Positions 51,396 through 60,849 of a DNA stretch of 64,000 nt are shown here, one piece after another. A program made the translations under genes and the position numbers. Source of the stretch: Levilactobacillus tangyuanensis (GTDB lineage Bacteria; Bacillota; Bacilli; Lactobacillales; Lactobacillaceae); NCBI RefSeq assembly GCF_003946545.1, contig NZ_RHOA01000002.1, positions 124,001-188,000 on the forward strand. The letters are read 5' to 3'. The notes beneath the pieces were generated by a model. It ran no database searches, was not told the origin of the DNA, and saw only the letters and a list, made by a program, of their open reading frames with translations. Every line of letters starts with the position of its first letter. The first letter of the stretch is position 1.

Positions 51396-52793
51396 ATGGG
51401 ATTTGCGCGTATTTTCCGTCGCGAACAGTTAACCAATTATTTAAAAAGCGATCAGCACTTTGCAAAAACAATGACGGCCAAGGATCTCATGTCCTTGGGG
51501 ATTGGCGCGGTCATTGGTACCGGGATCTTCATTCTGCCTGGCACCATTGCCGCCCAATATAGTGGGCCTGGCATTGTGCTCTCCTTTCTGATAGCCGCCA
51601 TTGTCTGTTCCACGGCGGCCATGTGTTATGCCGAATTTGCTTCGGTCCTACCGATTGCCGGTTCCGCGTATTCTTACGGAAATCTGGTCTTCGGCGAAAT
51701 TATCGGCTGGGTCCTTGGTTGGGCCCTCATCTTGGAATACGTTTTGGCCGTCGCCGCGGTCGCCAATGCCTTTGGGGCGTACTTCAAATCATTCTTAGCC
51801 GGGTTTCATCTCATCATTCCGGCCGCCATCGCGGGGCCCTATGACCCCGCTCACGGCACCTACGGCAACCTGGTCGCGATTGCTGTGGTCATCCTCATCA
51901 GCTGGCTTCTCAACCATGGGATGCGAGAATCGATGCGGATTAATAACGCGATTGTTATTGTTAAAATTGCCATTATTATATTATTCGTCGTGGTCGGTAT
52001 CTTCTATGTCCGACCTAGCAATTGGCAGCCGTTCGCACCCTATGGGGCTCACGGTATTCTCCGCGGGGCTTCCACGGTTTTCTTCGCCTACCTGGGTTTC
52101 GACGTCGTGTCGGCCTCGGCAGCCGAGGTTAAGAACCCCCGGCGCAACATGCCCATCGGCATCATTGGCACCCTGATCGTGGCAACAATTCTCTACATGA
52201 TGGTGGCCATCGTCCTGACCGGGATGGTGCATTACACGCGGTTAAACGTGTCGGACCCCGTTGCCTTTGCCCTCACCCTGGTCCATCAAAATTGGACGTC
52301 CGGTATCATTTCCCTTGGCGCCCTTGCCGGTATGTTTACCATGATGGTGACCATGATTTACAGTTCCTCTCGCCTCATCTATTCAATTGGCCGCGATGGC
52401 CTGCTCCCTAAATTTTTGGGCCGGATCGACGAAAGGACCCAGACGCCGCGTAACAGCCTGGCCGTGATTACCGTGGTCATCGCCTTACTCGGTGGCTTCG
52501 TACCCTTGGCCCAGCTGACCAACCTGGTTAACATCGGGACACTGGTCGCCTTTCTCTTCGTCTCGTTTGGGATTCTACGACTGCGCCACCTACCCGACAT
52601 GCCCCACAACAGTGGCTTCAAGGTTCCCGGCTATCCCGTCCTCCCCATCATTTCCGGTCTACTCTGCTTCTACATGATGCTGCAGTTGCCTGCCGAAACC
52701 TGGATCGCTTCCAGCATCTGGTTTGCCATCGGTCTCGTCATCTACTTCAGCTATGGTCTACGCCACAGCCGGCTCAACGACCAAACCGATTAA
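51396..52793 (+). CDS. APC superfamily amino acid permease (cationic amino acid transporter type)
   Basis: 465 residues with 12 TM helices. LMSLGIGAVIGTGIFILPGTIAA is the APC TM1 motif. SFLIAAIVCSTAAMCYAEFASVLPIAGSAYSY in TM2-3 and FFAYLGFDVVSASAAEVKNPRRNMPIGI after TM6 are typical of the CAT/YfnA subgroup. It imports amino acids, probably by proton symport; the substrate is unknown. pepX starts 33 bp downstream without a terminator between, so transport and proline-peptide breakdown may be co-expressed. Confidence 0.9.
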   Translation: MGFARIFRREQLTNYLKSDQHFAKTMTAKDLMSLGIGAVIGTGIFILPGTIAAQYSGPGIVLSFLIAAIVCSTAAMCYAEFASVLPIAGSAYSYGNLVFGEIIGWVLGWALILEYVLAVAAVANAFGAYFKSFLAGFHLIIPAAIAGPYDPAHGTYGNLVAIAVVILISWLLNHGMRESMRINNAIVIVKIAIIILFVVVGIFYVRPSNWQPFAPYGAHGILRGASTVFFAYLGFDVVSASAAEVKNPRRNMPIGIIGTLIVATILYMMVAIVLTGMVHYTRLNVSDPVAFALTLVHQNWTSGIISLGALAGMFTMMVTMIYSSSRLIYSIGRDGLLPKFLGRIDERTQTPRNSLAVITVVIALLGGFVPLAQLTNLVNIGTLVAFLFVSFGILRLRHLPDMPHNSGFKVPGYPVLPIISGLLCFYMMLQLPAETWIASSIWFAIGLVIYFSYGLRHSRLNDQTD

Positions 52794-52826
52794 TTTTTCT
52801 GACTCTCAATAAGGAAGGCGTTAATT

Positions 52827-55268
52827 ATGCGTAACCAGCAATTTGCCATCCGTCCCACCACGGCTCCCGAAGCCGTCACGGAACTCAAACGTATTCACTT
52901 CTTGGATAACAACAATGTCATCCTTACCAACCCTAACGAACTATTGTTAGACCTGTTCGACCGTAGTTGGCCGGAATACCCGGACCAGCCCGCCATCGAA
53001 CACCACCTCAAGGCACTCATGGCCACCCCCGACCTTGATGGTTGGACCTACTTACACAGCCAGACCGAAGTCAGCATCGCTGCATTCTACAACCTGGCGC
53101 TCCAACGACTGGGATTCGCCGTCGACCTCGACTTCAAGCTCGCCGATCCGCTGGCCGCCATGCAGGCCCTGAACCTGCCGGTCTATCACGTGACAACCAC
53201 CAACCTGTCCGCCAGTGATCTGACCCAGGCCTGGTACCTGCTACTCACGACACACACCCACGACGGGCAAACGTTCCTCGACCTGCTAACCACCCATGGT
53301 TACTTTGAACCCTTGATGGCGGATCCCACGACACCTAAGCCCCTCATCTTCAATGGCAAGGCGCAGGCGGTCTTCGATACCACCAAGTTGATCCGCGACG
53401 TGGTCTACGTTGAAAGTTCCTTGGATACGGACGAAGATGGCCAACGTGATCTCCTAAAGGCTGAAATTCTCCGGCCTGCTGAAACGGCCAGTGGCATGAC
53501 CGTCCCCGTTCTGTACACCGCCAGCCCTTACAACCAAGGTACCAACGATGAGGCCGGCGAGGCCATGACGCACAACGTCAACGTGCCACTGGAAGCCAAG
53601 CAACCGCAAACACCCGATCTAGCCGACCTAACCCCGGCCGCGTTACCAACAGCCCCGGATCCTCGTCCGGTCAAGGCCACAACCACCGAGGCCACGGAGA
53701 CCTTTGCCCGTGAGAGTTCCTACACCCTTAACGACTACTTCTTGGCTCGGGGCTTCGCTGTCCTTTACGCCGCCGGCATCGGCACCAAGGATTCGGATGG
53801 TGTCCGCACCTCCGGCGATCCCGCCGAAACGGCGTCCACCACGGCGATCATCGAATGGCTGACGGGCGACCGCGTGGCCTTCACCGACCGCACGGCCACC
53901 ACCGCCATCACCGCTTACTGGAGTTCCAAGCTGGTAGCCATGACCGGTCGTTCTTACCTAGGGACCATGGCCACGGCGGCCGCCACCACCGGTGTCAAGG
54001 GCCTTAAGACCATCATCGGTGAGGCCGCCATCTCGAGTTGGTATGACTACTACCGTGACGGCGGCTTGGTCATCGCACCCGGCGGCTTCCCCGGCGAAGA
54101 TGCCGACGTCTTGGCGGAGGAAACCTTCAGCCGGCAACTCCAGGCCGGTGACTACCACCGCGTCCAGGAAAAGTGGCAGGCCGACCTGGCCGCTATTACC
54201 CACGGTCAAGACCGCACCACCGGGAACTATAACGCCTTTTGGGCCGCCCGGAATTACCTGGTCAACGCCGACAAGATTAAGGCTGACCTCCTATTGGTCC
54301 ATGGCCTCAACGACTGGAATGTTAAACCGCGCAACGTGAATAATCTTTGGAACGCTGTCCGGGATTTACCAATTACCAAGAAACTGGTCCTGCACCAGGG
54401 CCAACACATCTATATCAACGCCTTTCGCTCCATCGACTTCACGGACATGGTTAACCTGTGGCTGACCCACGAACTGTTGGGGATCGACAACGGCGCGGAA
54501 ACCTTGATTCCCGACGTCACCATCCAGGACAATGCCGAACCAGAAACCTGGCGGGCCTACCCTGACTGGGACGCCCCAACGAATCAACGTCTCACCTATC
54601 AACTCCGCCACGACGAGCTCGTCTCGGCCAAAACGGCCGGCCCGGCCGAAGCCACCAGTTTCAATGACCAATTACCGGTCGCCCAATTTAACCATTACAC
54701 GCAGGCCATCGATGACTGGCAACGCGACCTGCTTGGCGATAAACATAATGATATGTTCCGCCACCGGTTACTCTTCAAGTCGGCCGTTCTCACCGACCCC
54801 CTCATCATTGACGGCCGGGTCCAGGTCAAGCTTCGTGTCGCCGTCAACCAACCCGTCGGCATGTTGAGCTTCCAACTCGTTGATTACGGGACCGCTAAAC
54901 GACTGAACGTCTCGCCAACCAACCTGCGGCAGCCACTAGACGAGGGCTTCCATTGGCGTGAAGACCAACTCCGTGAGTTCCAACTGGCCGATCAACCTTC
55001 CCCTTGGAAGATGATCACGAAGGGCCATCGCAACTTGCAAAACCGCCACAATAGCTATCAGGTCGATGAGCTCCTACCAAACGAATTCTACGACTTGACG
55101 GTCACTCTGCAACCGACGCATTACAGGCTGTTGGCCGGTCACCAATTAGGCCTAGCGATCTACGCAACCGACTTCGGGATGACGGTACGGGGAAATCAAG
55201 ACCTACAATATTCCATCCAATTGGGGAACTCCTCAATCACCGTTCCCTGGGTCGTTGATCCCGCCTAG
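52827..55268 (+). CDS. pepX: Xaa-Pro dipeptidyl-peptidase
   Basis: 813 residues, the usual size of lactobacillary PepX. The catalytic serine is Ser376 in the motif GRSYLG (M-T-G-R-S-Y-L-G-T). The N-terminal PepX helical domain (residues 1-150) and the C-terminal jelly-roll ([20 protein letters not shown] and after) complete the S15 layout. It releases Xaa-Pro dipeptides from peptides imported by Opp. AAGGAAGG lies 8 bases before the ATG. Confidence 0.97.
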   Translation: MRNQQFAIRPTTAPEAVTELKRIHFLDNNNVILTNPNELLLDLFDRSWPEYPDQPAIEHHLKALMATPDLDGWTYLHSQTEVSIAAFYNLALQRLGFAVDLDFKLADPLAAMQALNLPVYHVTTTNLSASDLTQAWYLLLTTHTHDGQTFLDLLTTHGYFEPLMADPTTPKPLIFNGKAQAVFDTTKLIRDVVYVESSLDTDEDGQRDLLKAEILRPAETASGMTVPVLYTASPYNQGTNDEAGEAMTHNVNVPLEAKQPQTPDLADLTPAALPTAPDPRPVKATTTEATETFARESSYTLNDYFLARGFAVLYAAGIGTKDSDGVRTSGDPAETASTTAIIEWLTGDRVAFTDRTATTAITAYWSSKLVAMTGRSYLGTMATAAATTGVKGLKTIIGEAAISSWYDYYRDGGLVIAPGGFPGEDADVLAEETFSRQLQAGDYHRVQEKWQADLAAITHGQDRTTGNYNAFWAARNYLVNADKIKADLLLVHGLNDWNVKPRNVNNLWNAVRDLPITKKLVLHQGQHIYINAFRSIDFTDMVNLWLTHELLGIDNGAETLIPDVTIQDNAEPETWRAYPDWDAPTNQRLTYQLRHDELVSAKTAGPAEATSFNDQLPVAQFNHYTQAIDDWQRDLLGDKHNDMFRHRLLFKSAVLTDPLIIDGRVQVKLRVAVNQPVGMLSFQLVDYGTAKRLNVSPTNLRQPLDEGFHWREDQLREFQLADQPSPWKMITKGHRNLQNRHNSYQVDELLPNEFYDLTVTLQPTHYRLLAGHQLGLAIYATDFGMTVRGNQDLQYSIQLGNSSITVPWVVDPA

Positions 55269-55343
55269 TTATTTTCGTATTTTAATAAACAGTGCTAAAC
55301 TAATTCAGAAGACTAAATTACTTTAAGAGTGGAGGAATTCTTT

Positions 55344-56255
55344 ATGAAACAAGGCACCACGATTATCACTTTAGACAATGGGTACCACCTCTGGACAAAC
55401 ACTCAAGGAACTGGCGACATTCACCTGCTCGCCCTACATGGTGGCCCTGGTGGCAACCACGAATACTGGGAAGATACTGCCAAGCAATTGGCTAACCAAG
55501 GCCTGAACGTCCAAGTTCACATGTACGACCAATTAGGCTCATGGTATTCAGACCAACCCGACTATAGCGACCCCGAAATTGCCAAGAAATACCTGACTTA
55601 CGACTACTTCTTGGATGAAGTCGAAGAAGTTCGGCAAAAATTAGGCATCGACAAGTTCTACCTCATTGGCCAATCATGGGGCGGTGCCCTGGTTCAAATG
55701 TACGCTGCTAAATACGGTGACCATTTGAAGGGTGCGATCATTTCCTCTATGGTTGATAACATCGACGAATACGTTGAAAGCATCAACCATATTCGGGAAA
55801 CCGTTCTCTCCGCTGACCAAGTTGCGTACATGAAGCAAGTTGAAGCCGACGGCAACTATGACGATCCTAAATACCAAAGCTACGTTGACATCTTAAACGA
55901 TGGCTACGTGGACCGGAAGAAGCCCGCTGCGATCTCCCACCTGATCAGCACGATGGCAACCGACGTTTACGGTGCCTTCCAAGGCGATAACGAATTCGTT
56001 ATCAAGGGTAAGCTGAAGGAATGGAACTTCCGTAGCCACCTCAAGGACATCAAGGTCCCAACGCTGTTAACCTTTGGGGAACACGAAACCATGCCCCTTG
56101 CCACTGGTAAGAAGATGGCCGAACTCATCCCCCACTCACGCTTCGTAACAACGCCAGAAGGTGGTCACCACCATATGATCGATAACGCTCCCGTCTACTA
56201 CGATCACTTGGCAACCTTCATTCGCGACGTGGAAAGCGACAACTTTAACGCTTAA
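55344..56255 (+). CDS. pepI: Proline iminopeptidase
   Basis: 303 residues from ATG 55344, 8 bases after GGAGG; a longer frame starts five codons upstream over that site. An alpha/beta hydrolase with the oxyanion block LHGGPGGNHEYW, nucleophile GQSWGG, and catalytic His in EGGHHHMIDN. It removes N-terminal proline, completing the work of PepX just upstream. It has its own extended -10 (TGCTAAACT, about 55290) and terminator. Confidence 0.93.
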   Translation: MKQGTTIITLDNGYHLWTNTQGTGDIHLLALHGGPGGNHEYWEDTAKQLANQGLNVQVHMYDQLGSWYSDQPDYSDPEIAKKYLTYDYFLDEVEEVRQKLGIDKFYLIGQSWGGALVQMYAAKYGDHLKGAIISSMVDNIDEYVESINHIRETVLSADQVAYMKQVEADGNYDDPKYQSYVDILNDGYVDRKKPAAISHLISTMATDVYGAFQGDNEFVIKGKLKEWNFRSHLKDIKVPTLLTFGEHETMPLATGKKMAELIPHSRFVTTPEGGHHHMIDNAPVYYDHLATFIRDVESDNFNA

Positions 56256-56265
56256 TCACCGACAT

Positions 56266-56304
56266 CAAAAAAGAGTCATGACAGCAATGTCATGGCTCTT
56301 TTTA
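56266..56304. terminator. Terminator between proline iminopeptidase and L,D-transpeptidase genes
   Basis: AAAAAAGAGTCATGACA / TGTCATGGCTCTTTTT around a GCAA loop; usable by both convergent genes. Confidence 0.88.
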
Positions 56305-56324
56305 TCATGCTTCTATTTAACTGT

Positions 56325-56912
56325 CTAGCGGATAACGACCTTCATCCCATAAGGGACATTCTCGTAGACCCACTTGGCATCGGCAACGGAAAGCCGCACA
56401 CATCCGTGGGATGCCGCGGTCTTCCCGAGTTCTTCGGCCTCACTCTTGATGTAGTGACCATCCTTATCCGTTGGCACACTGTGGAAGAGGTAGATCCCAT
56501 GGTCCTTCCAAGAAACCCAGTAACGGGCCCCTTCACCAGACGATTGATTATAGAAGAACTTCCCCCGTTCACCCTGAATGGCAAAGGTGCCGTGCGGTGT
56601 CTTATTCTCCTTACCGGTACCGGTTGAACAGTACATCGTGTAGAGAATGGTCTGGCCGTCACGCACGTAGACCCGTTGCTTACTGGTATTCACGTCCAGC
56701 CAAGCGTTGGGGTGCGCCTTCAGGTCAGGATAAGCCTTGTCTTCAGACGGCTCCCGCCAATTAACCGTGGGGGCCTTTTTCTTCAAGCTTAACTGGCTCA
56801 ACTTAAAATGCCCCGTCGAATTAACAACGGTCTTCTGATATAGCCGATTAATCCCAATCCCCGCAATCACCAGTAACACGATGACTACGAGTATTTTTCT
56901 GAAACGTCTCAT
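56325..56912 (-). CDS. L,D-transpeptidase (YkuD family)
   Basis: 195 residues. One N-terminal TM anchor (ILVVIVLLVIAGIGINRL) precedes an extracytoplasmic YkuD domain: AWLDVNTSKQRVYVRDGQTIL at the start, HGTFAIQGERGKFF, and the catalytic motif SHGCVRLS (Cys171). It forms or edits L,D cross-links in peptidoglycan. Ribosome binding site AAGGGTGG. Its length and topology match small lactobacillary L,D-transpeptidases. Confidence 0.92.
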   Translation of the reverse strand: MRRFRKILVVIVLLVIAGIGINRLYQKTVVNSTGHFKLSQLSLKKKAPTVNWREPSEDKAYPDLKAHPNAWLDVNTSKQRVYVRDGQTILYTMYCSTGTGKENKTPHGTFAIQGERGKFFYNQSSGEGARYWVSWKDHGIYLFHSVPTDKDGHYIKSEAEELGKTAASHGCVRLSVADAKWVYENVPYGMKVVIR

Positions 56913-57020
56913 GTGCTGCCACCCTTTATTCGTGTATTTTCACTCTCAGGGACAACTGTAACGGTTTTAAATGAAAAAGGGAACGCCTTTTACCAAAATG
57001 TAATCTCCCAGCAATGCTTC

Positions 57021-58574
57021 TTAATTATTCGCGGCCCGTAGACTGAGTTTTTCCACGTTCAGGATCTTATCGACCAATCCCGTGTAGAAGCTCGCCTCAT
57101 GGCTCACGATGATCGCGTTCCCAGAGAAGTCATTGATGGCATTCTTCAAGGCCTGCTTGGTTTCGTCGTCCAAATGGTTCGTCGGTTCATCCATGATGAG
57201 GAAGTTAGCGGGTTCAAATTCCATCATCGCTAACTTGACCTTGGTCTGTTCCCCACCGGAGAGCTCACCGATGGGCTTCATCGCGTTGGCGGAATCCAAG
57301 CCACACTTAGACAACTTCGTCCGAATGGCCTTTTGCGGTAACTTTTCGTACTTAGCCTGAATGATTTCTAGCGGCGTCTGGGCATTGTTATCCCAGACCA
57401 GGTCTTGGCTAAAGTAGCTAATCTTAGCCGATGGGGAGAAGTGAGCCTCCCCACCCTTGGCCTTGATTAAGCCCAGGATGGACTTGATTAGCGTTGACTT
57501 ACCAACCCCGTTGAACCCGGTCAACCCCACCTTCTGATTGGTGGTCACGGAGAAGGTCACGGGCTTCAGCAATGGCCGGTCATAACCGACGGACAATTCA
57601 TCAACCACCAAGGCGTTCTGCGACCCCGTTTCCTGATAAGGAAAGTCGAAGTGTGCCTGAACATTGGTCGAAGGTGGATCGACCCGATCCAACCGATTCA
57701 GCATCTTTTCTCGAGACTTGGCCATCGTTGACTTAGAGCCGGCCTTATTCTTACGAATAAACCGTTCGGCCTTTTCGATCACAACCTGCTGCTTATCGAA
57801 TTCGCGTTGTTGAGCCTTTTCCCGTTCGTCTCGTTGCCGCATGGCCTGCTTGAAGTTCCCCCGGTATTTGGTAATCTGACCGAAGGCAACGTTAATGATA
57901 CAGTTGGTCACATTTTGCAAGAAATCATAGTCATGGGACACTACTAACACGGCACCCTCAAAGTTGTTGAGGTAGTCTTCCAACCAGGCGATGTGCGCCA
58001 CGTCCAGGTAGTTGGTCGGTTCATCCAACAGAATCACATCGGGATTTTCCAGCAGCAGCTTGGCCAAAATAATCTTTGACCGTTGCCCACCAGACATCTT
58101 GGCAACCTCATGGTCACGCCCCATGTCATCCAGGCCTAACCCGGAGATCACTCGTTCGATCTGCGTCTCAACATCGTAGAAGTTACGGGCATCCAAGACC
58201 TCTTGAATTCGGCCGGCGCGCTCCAGTAACTTGTCTTCCATGGTCTCAGCGTATTCGGTATACAGCGCCGTCATCTGGTCATTCATTTCATACAGATCGG
58301 CGTAGGCCGTGTGTAAGAAATCAATCAGCGTCATACCTTCTGGGATATCCGCGTATTGGTCTAAGTAACCAATGTGCGTCTTCTTTTGCCATTTAACGGA
58401 ACCCGTCAAAGGGAGCTCCTGGCTCGTAATAATCTTGATTAAGGTTGACTTACCGACCCCGTTTTGCCCGACGACACCCATGTGTTCGCCCTTTTCTAGC
58501 GTAAAACTGGCCCCTTCATAGAGCTTCTTATCGGCGAAGCTCATACTTAGGTCGTCAACTTCTAATAGTGGCAC
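57021..58574 (-). CDS. ABC-F family ATPase (translation factor type)
   Basis: 517 residues with two ABC modules and no membrane domain. Walker A sites are GQNGVGKST and GFNGVGKST; signatures are MSGGQRSKIILAKLL and LSGGEQTKVKLAMM; Walker B sites are DVILLDEPTNYLD and FLIMDEPTNHLD. The basic linker between modules (FIRKNKAGSKSTMAKSREKMLNRLD) is the P-site tRNA interaction motif region. ABC-F proteins act on the ribosome; some give antibiotic resistance. It starts with GTG 58574 after AAGGGAAGGG. A terminator in the leader suggests attenuation. Confidence 0.92.
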   Translation of the reverse strand: MPLLEVDDLSMSFADKKLYEGASFTLEKGEHMGVVGQNGVGKSTLIKIITSQELPLTGSVKWQKKTHIGYLDQYADIPEGMTLIDFLHTAYADLYEMNDQMTALYTEYAETMEDKLLERAGRIQEVLDARNFYDVETQIERVISGLGLDDMGRDHEVAKMSGGQRSKIILAKLLLENPDVILLDEPTNYLDVAHIAWLEDYLNNFEGAVLVVSHDYDFLQNVTNCIINVAFGQITKYRGNFKQAMRQRDEREKAQQREFDKQQVVIEKAERFIRKNKAGSKSTMAKSREKMLNRLDRVDPPSTNVQAHFDFPYQETGSQNALVVDELSVGYDRPLLKPVTFSVTTNQKVGLTGFNGVGKSTLIKSILGLIKAKGGEAHFSPSAKISYFSQDLVWDNNAQTPLEIIQAKYEKLPQKAIRTKLSKCGLDSANAMKPIGELSGGEQTKVKLAMMEFEPANFLIMDEPTNHLDDETKQALKNAINDFSGNAIIVSHEASFYTGLVDKILNVEKLSLRAANN

Positions 58575-58604
58575 TTTGTTCCCTTCCCTTCTTCTCTCAC
58601 GCAG

Positions 58605-58628
58605 AAAAAGCCCCGACGTCGTCAAGGC
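58605..58628 (-). promoter_or_regulatory. Intrinsic terminator in the ABC-F leader (candidate attenuator)
   Basis: Minus-strand 8-bp stem GCCTTGAC-GAC-GTCGGGGC (58610-58628, two G-U pairs) followed by TTTTT (58605-58609), 31 nt upstream of the GTG start. No gene on this strand ends upstream, so it can only act on the ABC-F leader. Possible -10 TATTAT lies about 20-30 nt above it. Confidence 0.6.
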
Positions 58629-58716
58629 CTAATCCTAAACAATAATATAAGTAGTAACTTACCACGAAAAGCCGCCCTCCGTCAACTTCACCGCCTAGGG
58701 CCGACCGGGTAAACTA

Positions 58717-58725
58717 TGCTATAAT
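58717..58725 (+). promoter_or_regulatory. Extended -10 promoter of the VOC protein gene
   Basis: TGCTATAAT, 33 bp before the ATG; ribosome binding site GAAGGA. Confidence 0.65.
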
Positions 58726-58758
58726 GATTGAAATTCACATCCGAAGGACTGACAATTC

Positions 58759-59142
58759 ATGAATATTAGAAACATTGATCATCTAACCTTAACCGTTGCC
58801 GACATCGAGCGCTCCATTCGTTGGTACCACGAGGTCTTTGACCTCCCCATCATCGAATTTGGCGACGGTCGGCGCGGTGTCAAGCTCGGCAAACAAAAGA
58901 TTAATTTCCAACAGAGTGACACGCCCCACCTGCCCGTTGCCAAACACCCAACGCTTGGGAGCGCGGACTTCGCCATCATCGCTACCGACCCCTTGGCCAA
59001 TATCCTGTCCCATCTGACCAACTACGCGGTCGAAATCGTGGACGGTCCTCTCCCTAAAGAAGGCGCGCTCGGTCCCATGACCTCGGTTTACGTGCGCGAT
59101 CCGGACGAGAACCTCATTGAAATTGGGAAGTATGACCGATAA
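58759..59142 (+). CDS. VOC family protein (glyoxalase / dioxygenase-like)
   Basis: 127 residues with two beta-alpha-beta-beta-beta modules. IDHLTLTVADIERSIRWYHEVFDLPIIEF is the classic first module, and GPMTSVYVRDPDENLIEIGKY closes the second, with the metal-ligand Glu in NLIEI and His in DHLTL. It probably binds a divalent metal; the substrate is unknown (virulence/lactoylglutathione lyase-like subgroup). It is followed 20 bp later by a CPBP protease gene. Confidence 0.88.
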   Translation: MNIRNIDHLTLTVADIERSIRWYHEVFDLPIIEFGDGRRGVKLGKQKINFQQSDTPHLPVAKHPTLGSADFAIIATDPLANILSHLTNYAVEIVDGPLPKEGALGPMTSVYVRDPDENLIEIGKYDR

Positions 59143-59162
59143 AAAGGGGGTCTAAGGACGGC

Positions 59163-59861
59163 ATGTCTAAATTTCTAACAAATGGTCAACGCATCATGGA
59201 CTGGTTGGTTAAGTGTGCCCGCTGGGTCGGTTTTCTAATTTTCTACCTCTTCGATTCCTTCCTGTTGGGGCTCGCAACCGACATGGTCAAGCACGGTCAA
59301 CCGGGTCAAGTCAATCAATTTATCGGGCTGACACTGATTGTCGCCGCGTTAGTTCTGGGGGTCATTACCTGGCGCTATCAACGCCAACTGGCGGCGAACA
59401 ACCCCCGACATTTCGGCAAGCAACCACTGAATGCCAAACGCTTATGGCAACTGCTCGGCCTCTTCGCCCTGATGATGGCCGTCCAGTTCACGTGGAACTA
59501 CCTCATCCACATCCACGTGCTCAGTAGCCCGGTGAACCAGGCTCTCATTGATAAACAGGTGGTGCAGTTACCTCTGTGGAACCTGGCGTACTCTATCCTG
59601 TTTGCCCCAGTCATCGAGGAGCTGATTTTCCGGGGAATCTTCTTGAACTACTTCTTCAAGAAGGATACCCGCCTGATGAATTTCTTGGGGGTCCTCATCT
59701 CCGGGACGATCTTCGGTGCGCTGCACGTTCCTAGCCTCTCCATGACCTGGCTCATGTATTCCACGCTGGGCTGGATTCTTGGCTTCACGTATCTCCACTT
59801 CAGGGATATCCGCTACAACATGGCCCTGCATTTTCTGAACAATGCCATGTCATTACTTTAA
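59163..59861 (+). CDS. CPBP family intramembrane glutamic endopeptidase
   Basis: 232 residues with about seven TM helices. The CPBP (Abi/CAAX protease) motif 1 is FAPVIEELIFRGIFLNYFF with Glu152-Glu153 and Arg157; motif 2 is GTIFGALHVPS (His188); and the last motif is HFLNNA near the C-terminus. All catalytic positions are intact. Roles in the family include bacteriocin immunity and CAAX-like processing; there is no bacteriocin gene here. It is co-transcribed with the VOC gene. Confidence 0.9.
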   Translation: MSKFLTNGQRIMDWLVKCARWVGFLIFYLFDSFLLGLATDMVKHGQPGQVNQFIGLTLIVAALVLGVITWRYQRQLAANNPRHFGKQPLNAKRLWQLLGLFALMMAVQFTWNYLIHIHVLSSPVNQALIDKQVVQLPLWNLAYSILFAPVIEELIFRGIFLNYFFKKDTRLMNFLGVLISGTIFGALHVPSLSMTWLMYSTLGWILGFTYLHFRDIRYNMALHFLNNAMSLL

Positions 59862-59874
59862 AATGAACAAGAGA

Positions 59875-59985
59875 GTGGGACAGAAGGCGGTTAGTCAATG
59901 AGCATTAACGTCGATAGACGAATAATCCCGGTTTTGGATTGTTTGTCTATCGGGGTTAAGCGGAGTTGACTGCCTTTTGTCGCAC
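59875..59985. repeat. Long palindromic intergenic repeat, copy B
   Basis: Same four-stem plan as copy A: GTGGGACAGAAGGC/GCCTTTTGTCGCAC, AGTCAA/TTGACT, CGATAGAC/GTCTATCG, AATCC/GGATT. Stems 2 and 3 carry compensatory changes relative to copy A, whereas GAGCATTAA, AATAATCC, TTGGATTGTTT, TTAAGCGGA and TTTTGTCGCACGTTTC are conserved. It sits just after the CPBP stop codon, between convergent genes. Confidence 0.75.
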
Positions 59986-60014
59986 GTTTCTGCAATATAC
60001 GTTCGGAACGCACG

Positions 60015-60044
60015 AAGGGTCTGAGACTTTTGTCCCAGGCCCTT
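60015..60044. terminator. Hairpin adjoining repeat copy B, probable terminator
   Basis: AAGGGTCTGAGAC / GTCCCAGGCCCTT with a TTTT loop, then TTTTG. It matches the position and style of the hairpin beside copy A (GTCCCAG core in both). Confidence 0.65.
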
Positions 60045-60075
60045 TTGTGTTGCCATTGCTACTCGACCTCACTTT

Positions 60076-60849
60076 TTATTCCGCAAACAATTTCATTAAT
60101 TGGTTCTGTTCCAGTTGGTCCTTCTCCGCACCGCGAACGTCCAACTTAATCTGGCCATCTTGAACCATGACCAGTCGATTGCCGTATTTCAGCGCATCAC
60201 TCATCTTATGGGTAATCATCATCGTCGTTAATCGATGTGTGGTGACAATCTCTTGGGTCAGAGCCATCACCTGCGCACTCGTCTGTGGGTCTAGCGCGGC
60301 CGTATGTTCATCCAGCAACAACAGGTCCGGCTGACTCAGTGTGGCCATCAATAATGACAACGCCTGCCGCTGACCGCCGGACAGGTACTTCACCTGTGTG
60401 CTGAGCCGGTCTTCCAGTCCCATATGCAGCGTGGCCAACAGTTGGCGATAACTTGCCTCCTGCTGCGCATGCCGGTATAGCCCCAGACTCATGCTGCCCG
60501 TGTGCTGACTGGCTAGCGTCAGGTTCTCTGCCACGCTCAGCTCACCGGCCGTCCCCAACTTAGGGTCCTGGAAGACACGTGACAGCCACTGAGCTCGGTA
60601 GGCCACGGACTTTTTCGTCACGCGATGCCCGGCCAAGGTGAGTTCTCCGGCGTCCACCGGCAGCGTCCCCGCGATGGTATTCAACAGTGTAGACTTGCCG
60701 GCCCCATTATTACCGATAACGGAAATGAAGTCGCCCGGTTCAATCGTCAGGCTGACGTTTTTTAACACATGTCGTTCATTTGGGGTCCCGGGAAAGAAGA
60801 CCTTCTGTAGATGCTGGACGCTTAAGACTGCTGATGGACTGGTTTTCAT
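60076..60849 (-). CDS. ABC transporter ATP-binding protein (TrpXYZ-type system)
   Basis: 257 residues. Walker A GNNGAGKST, signature YLSGGQRQALSLLMATL, Walker B LLLLDEHTAALDP and H-loop TMMITHKMSDALKYG. The DEHTAALD form of Walker B and the short ISVIGNNGAGKSTLLNTIAG string are typical of ATPases that go with PF04392 binding proteins. The start overlaps the permease gene by 74 bases and has AGGAG 9 bases upstream, so expression is tightly linked. Probable aromatic amino-acid uptake. Confidence 0.88.
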   Translation of the reverse strand: MKTSPSAVLSVQHLQKVFFPGTPNERHVLKNVSLTIEPGDFISVIGNNGAGKSTLLNTIAGTLPVDAGELTLAGHRVTKKSVAYRAQWLSRVFQDPKLGTAGELSVAENLTLASQHTGSMSLGLYRHAQQEASYRQLLATLHMGLEDRLSTQVKYLSGGQRQALSLLMATLSQPDLLLLDEHTAALDPQTSAQVMALTQEIVTTHRLTTMMITHKMSDALKYGNRLVMVQDGQIKLDVRGAEKDQLEQNQLMKLFAE

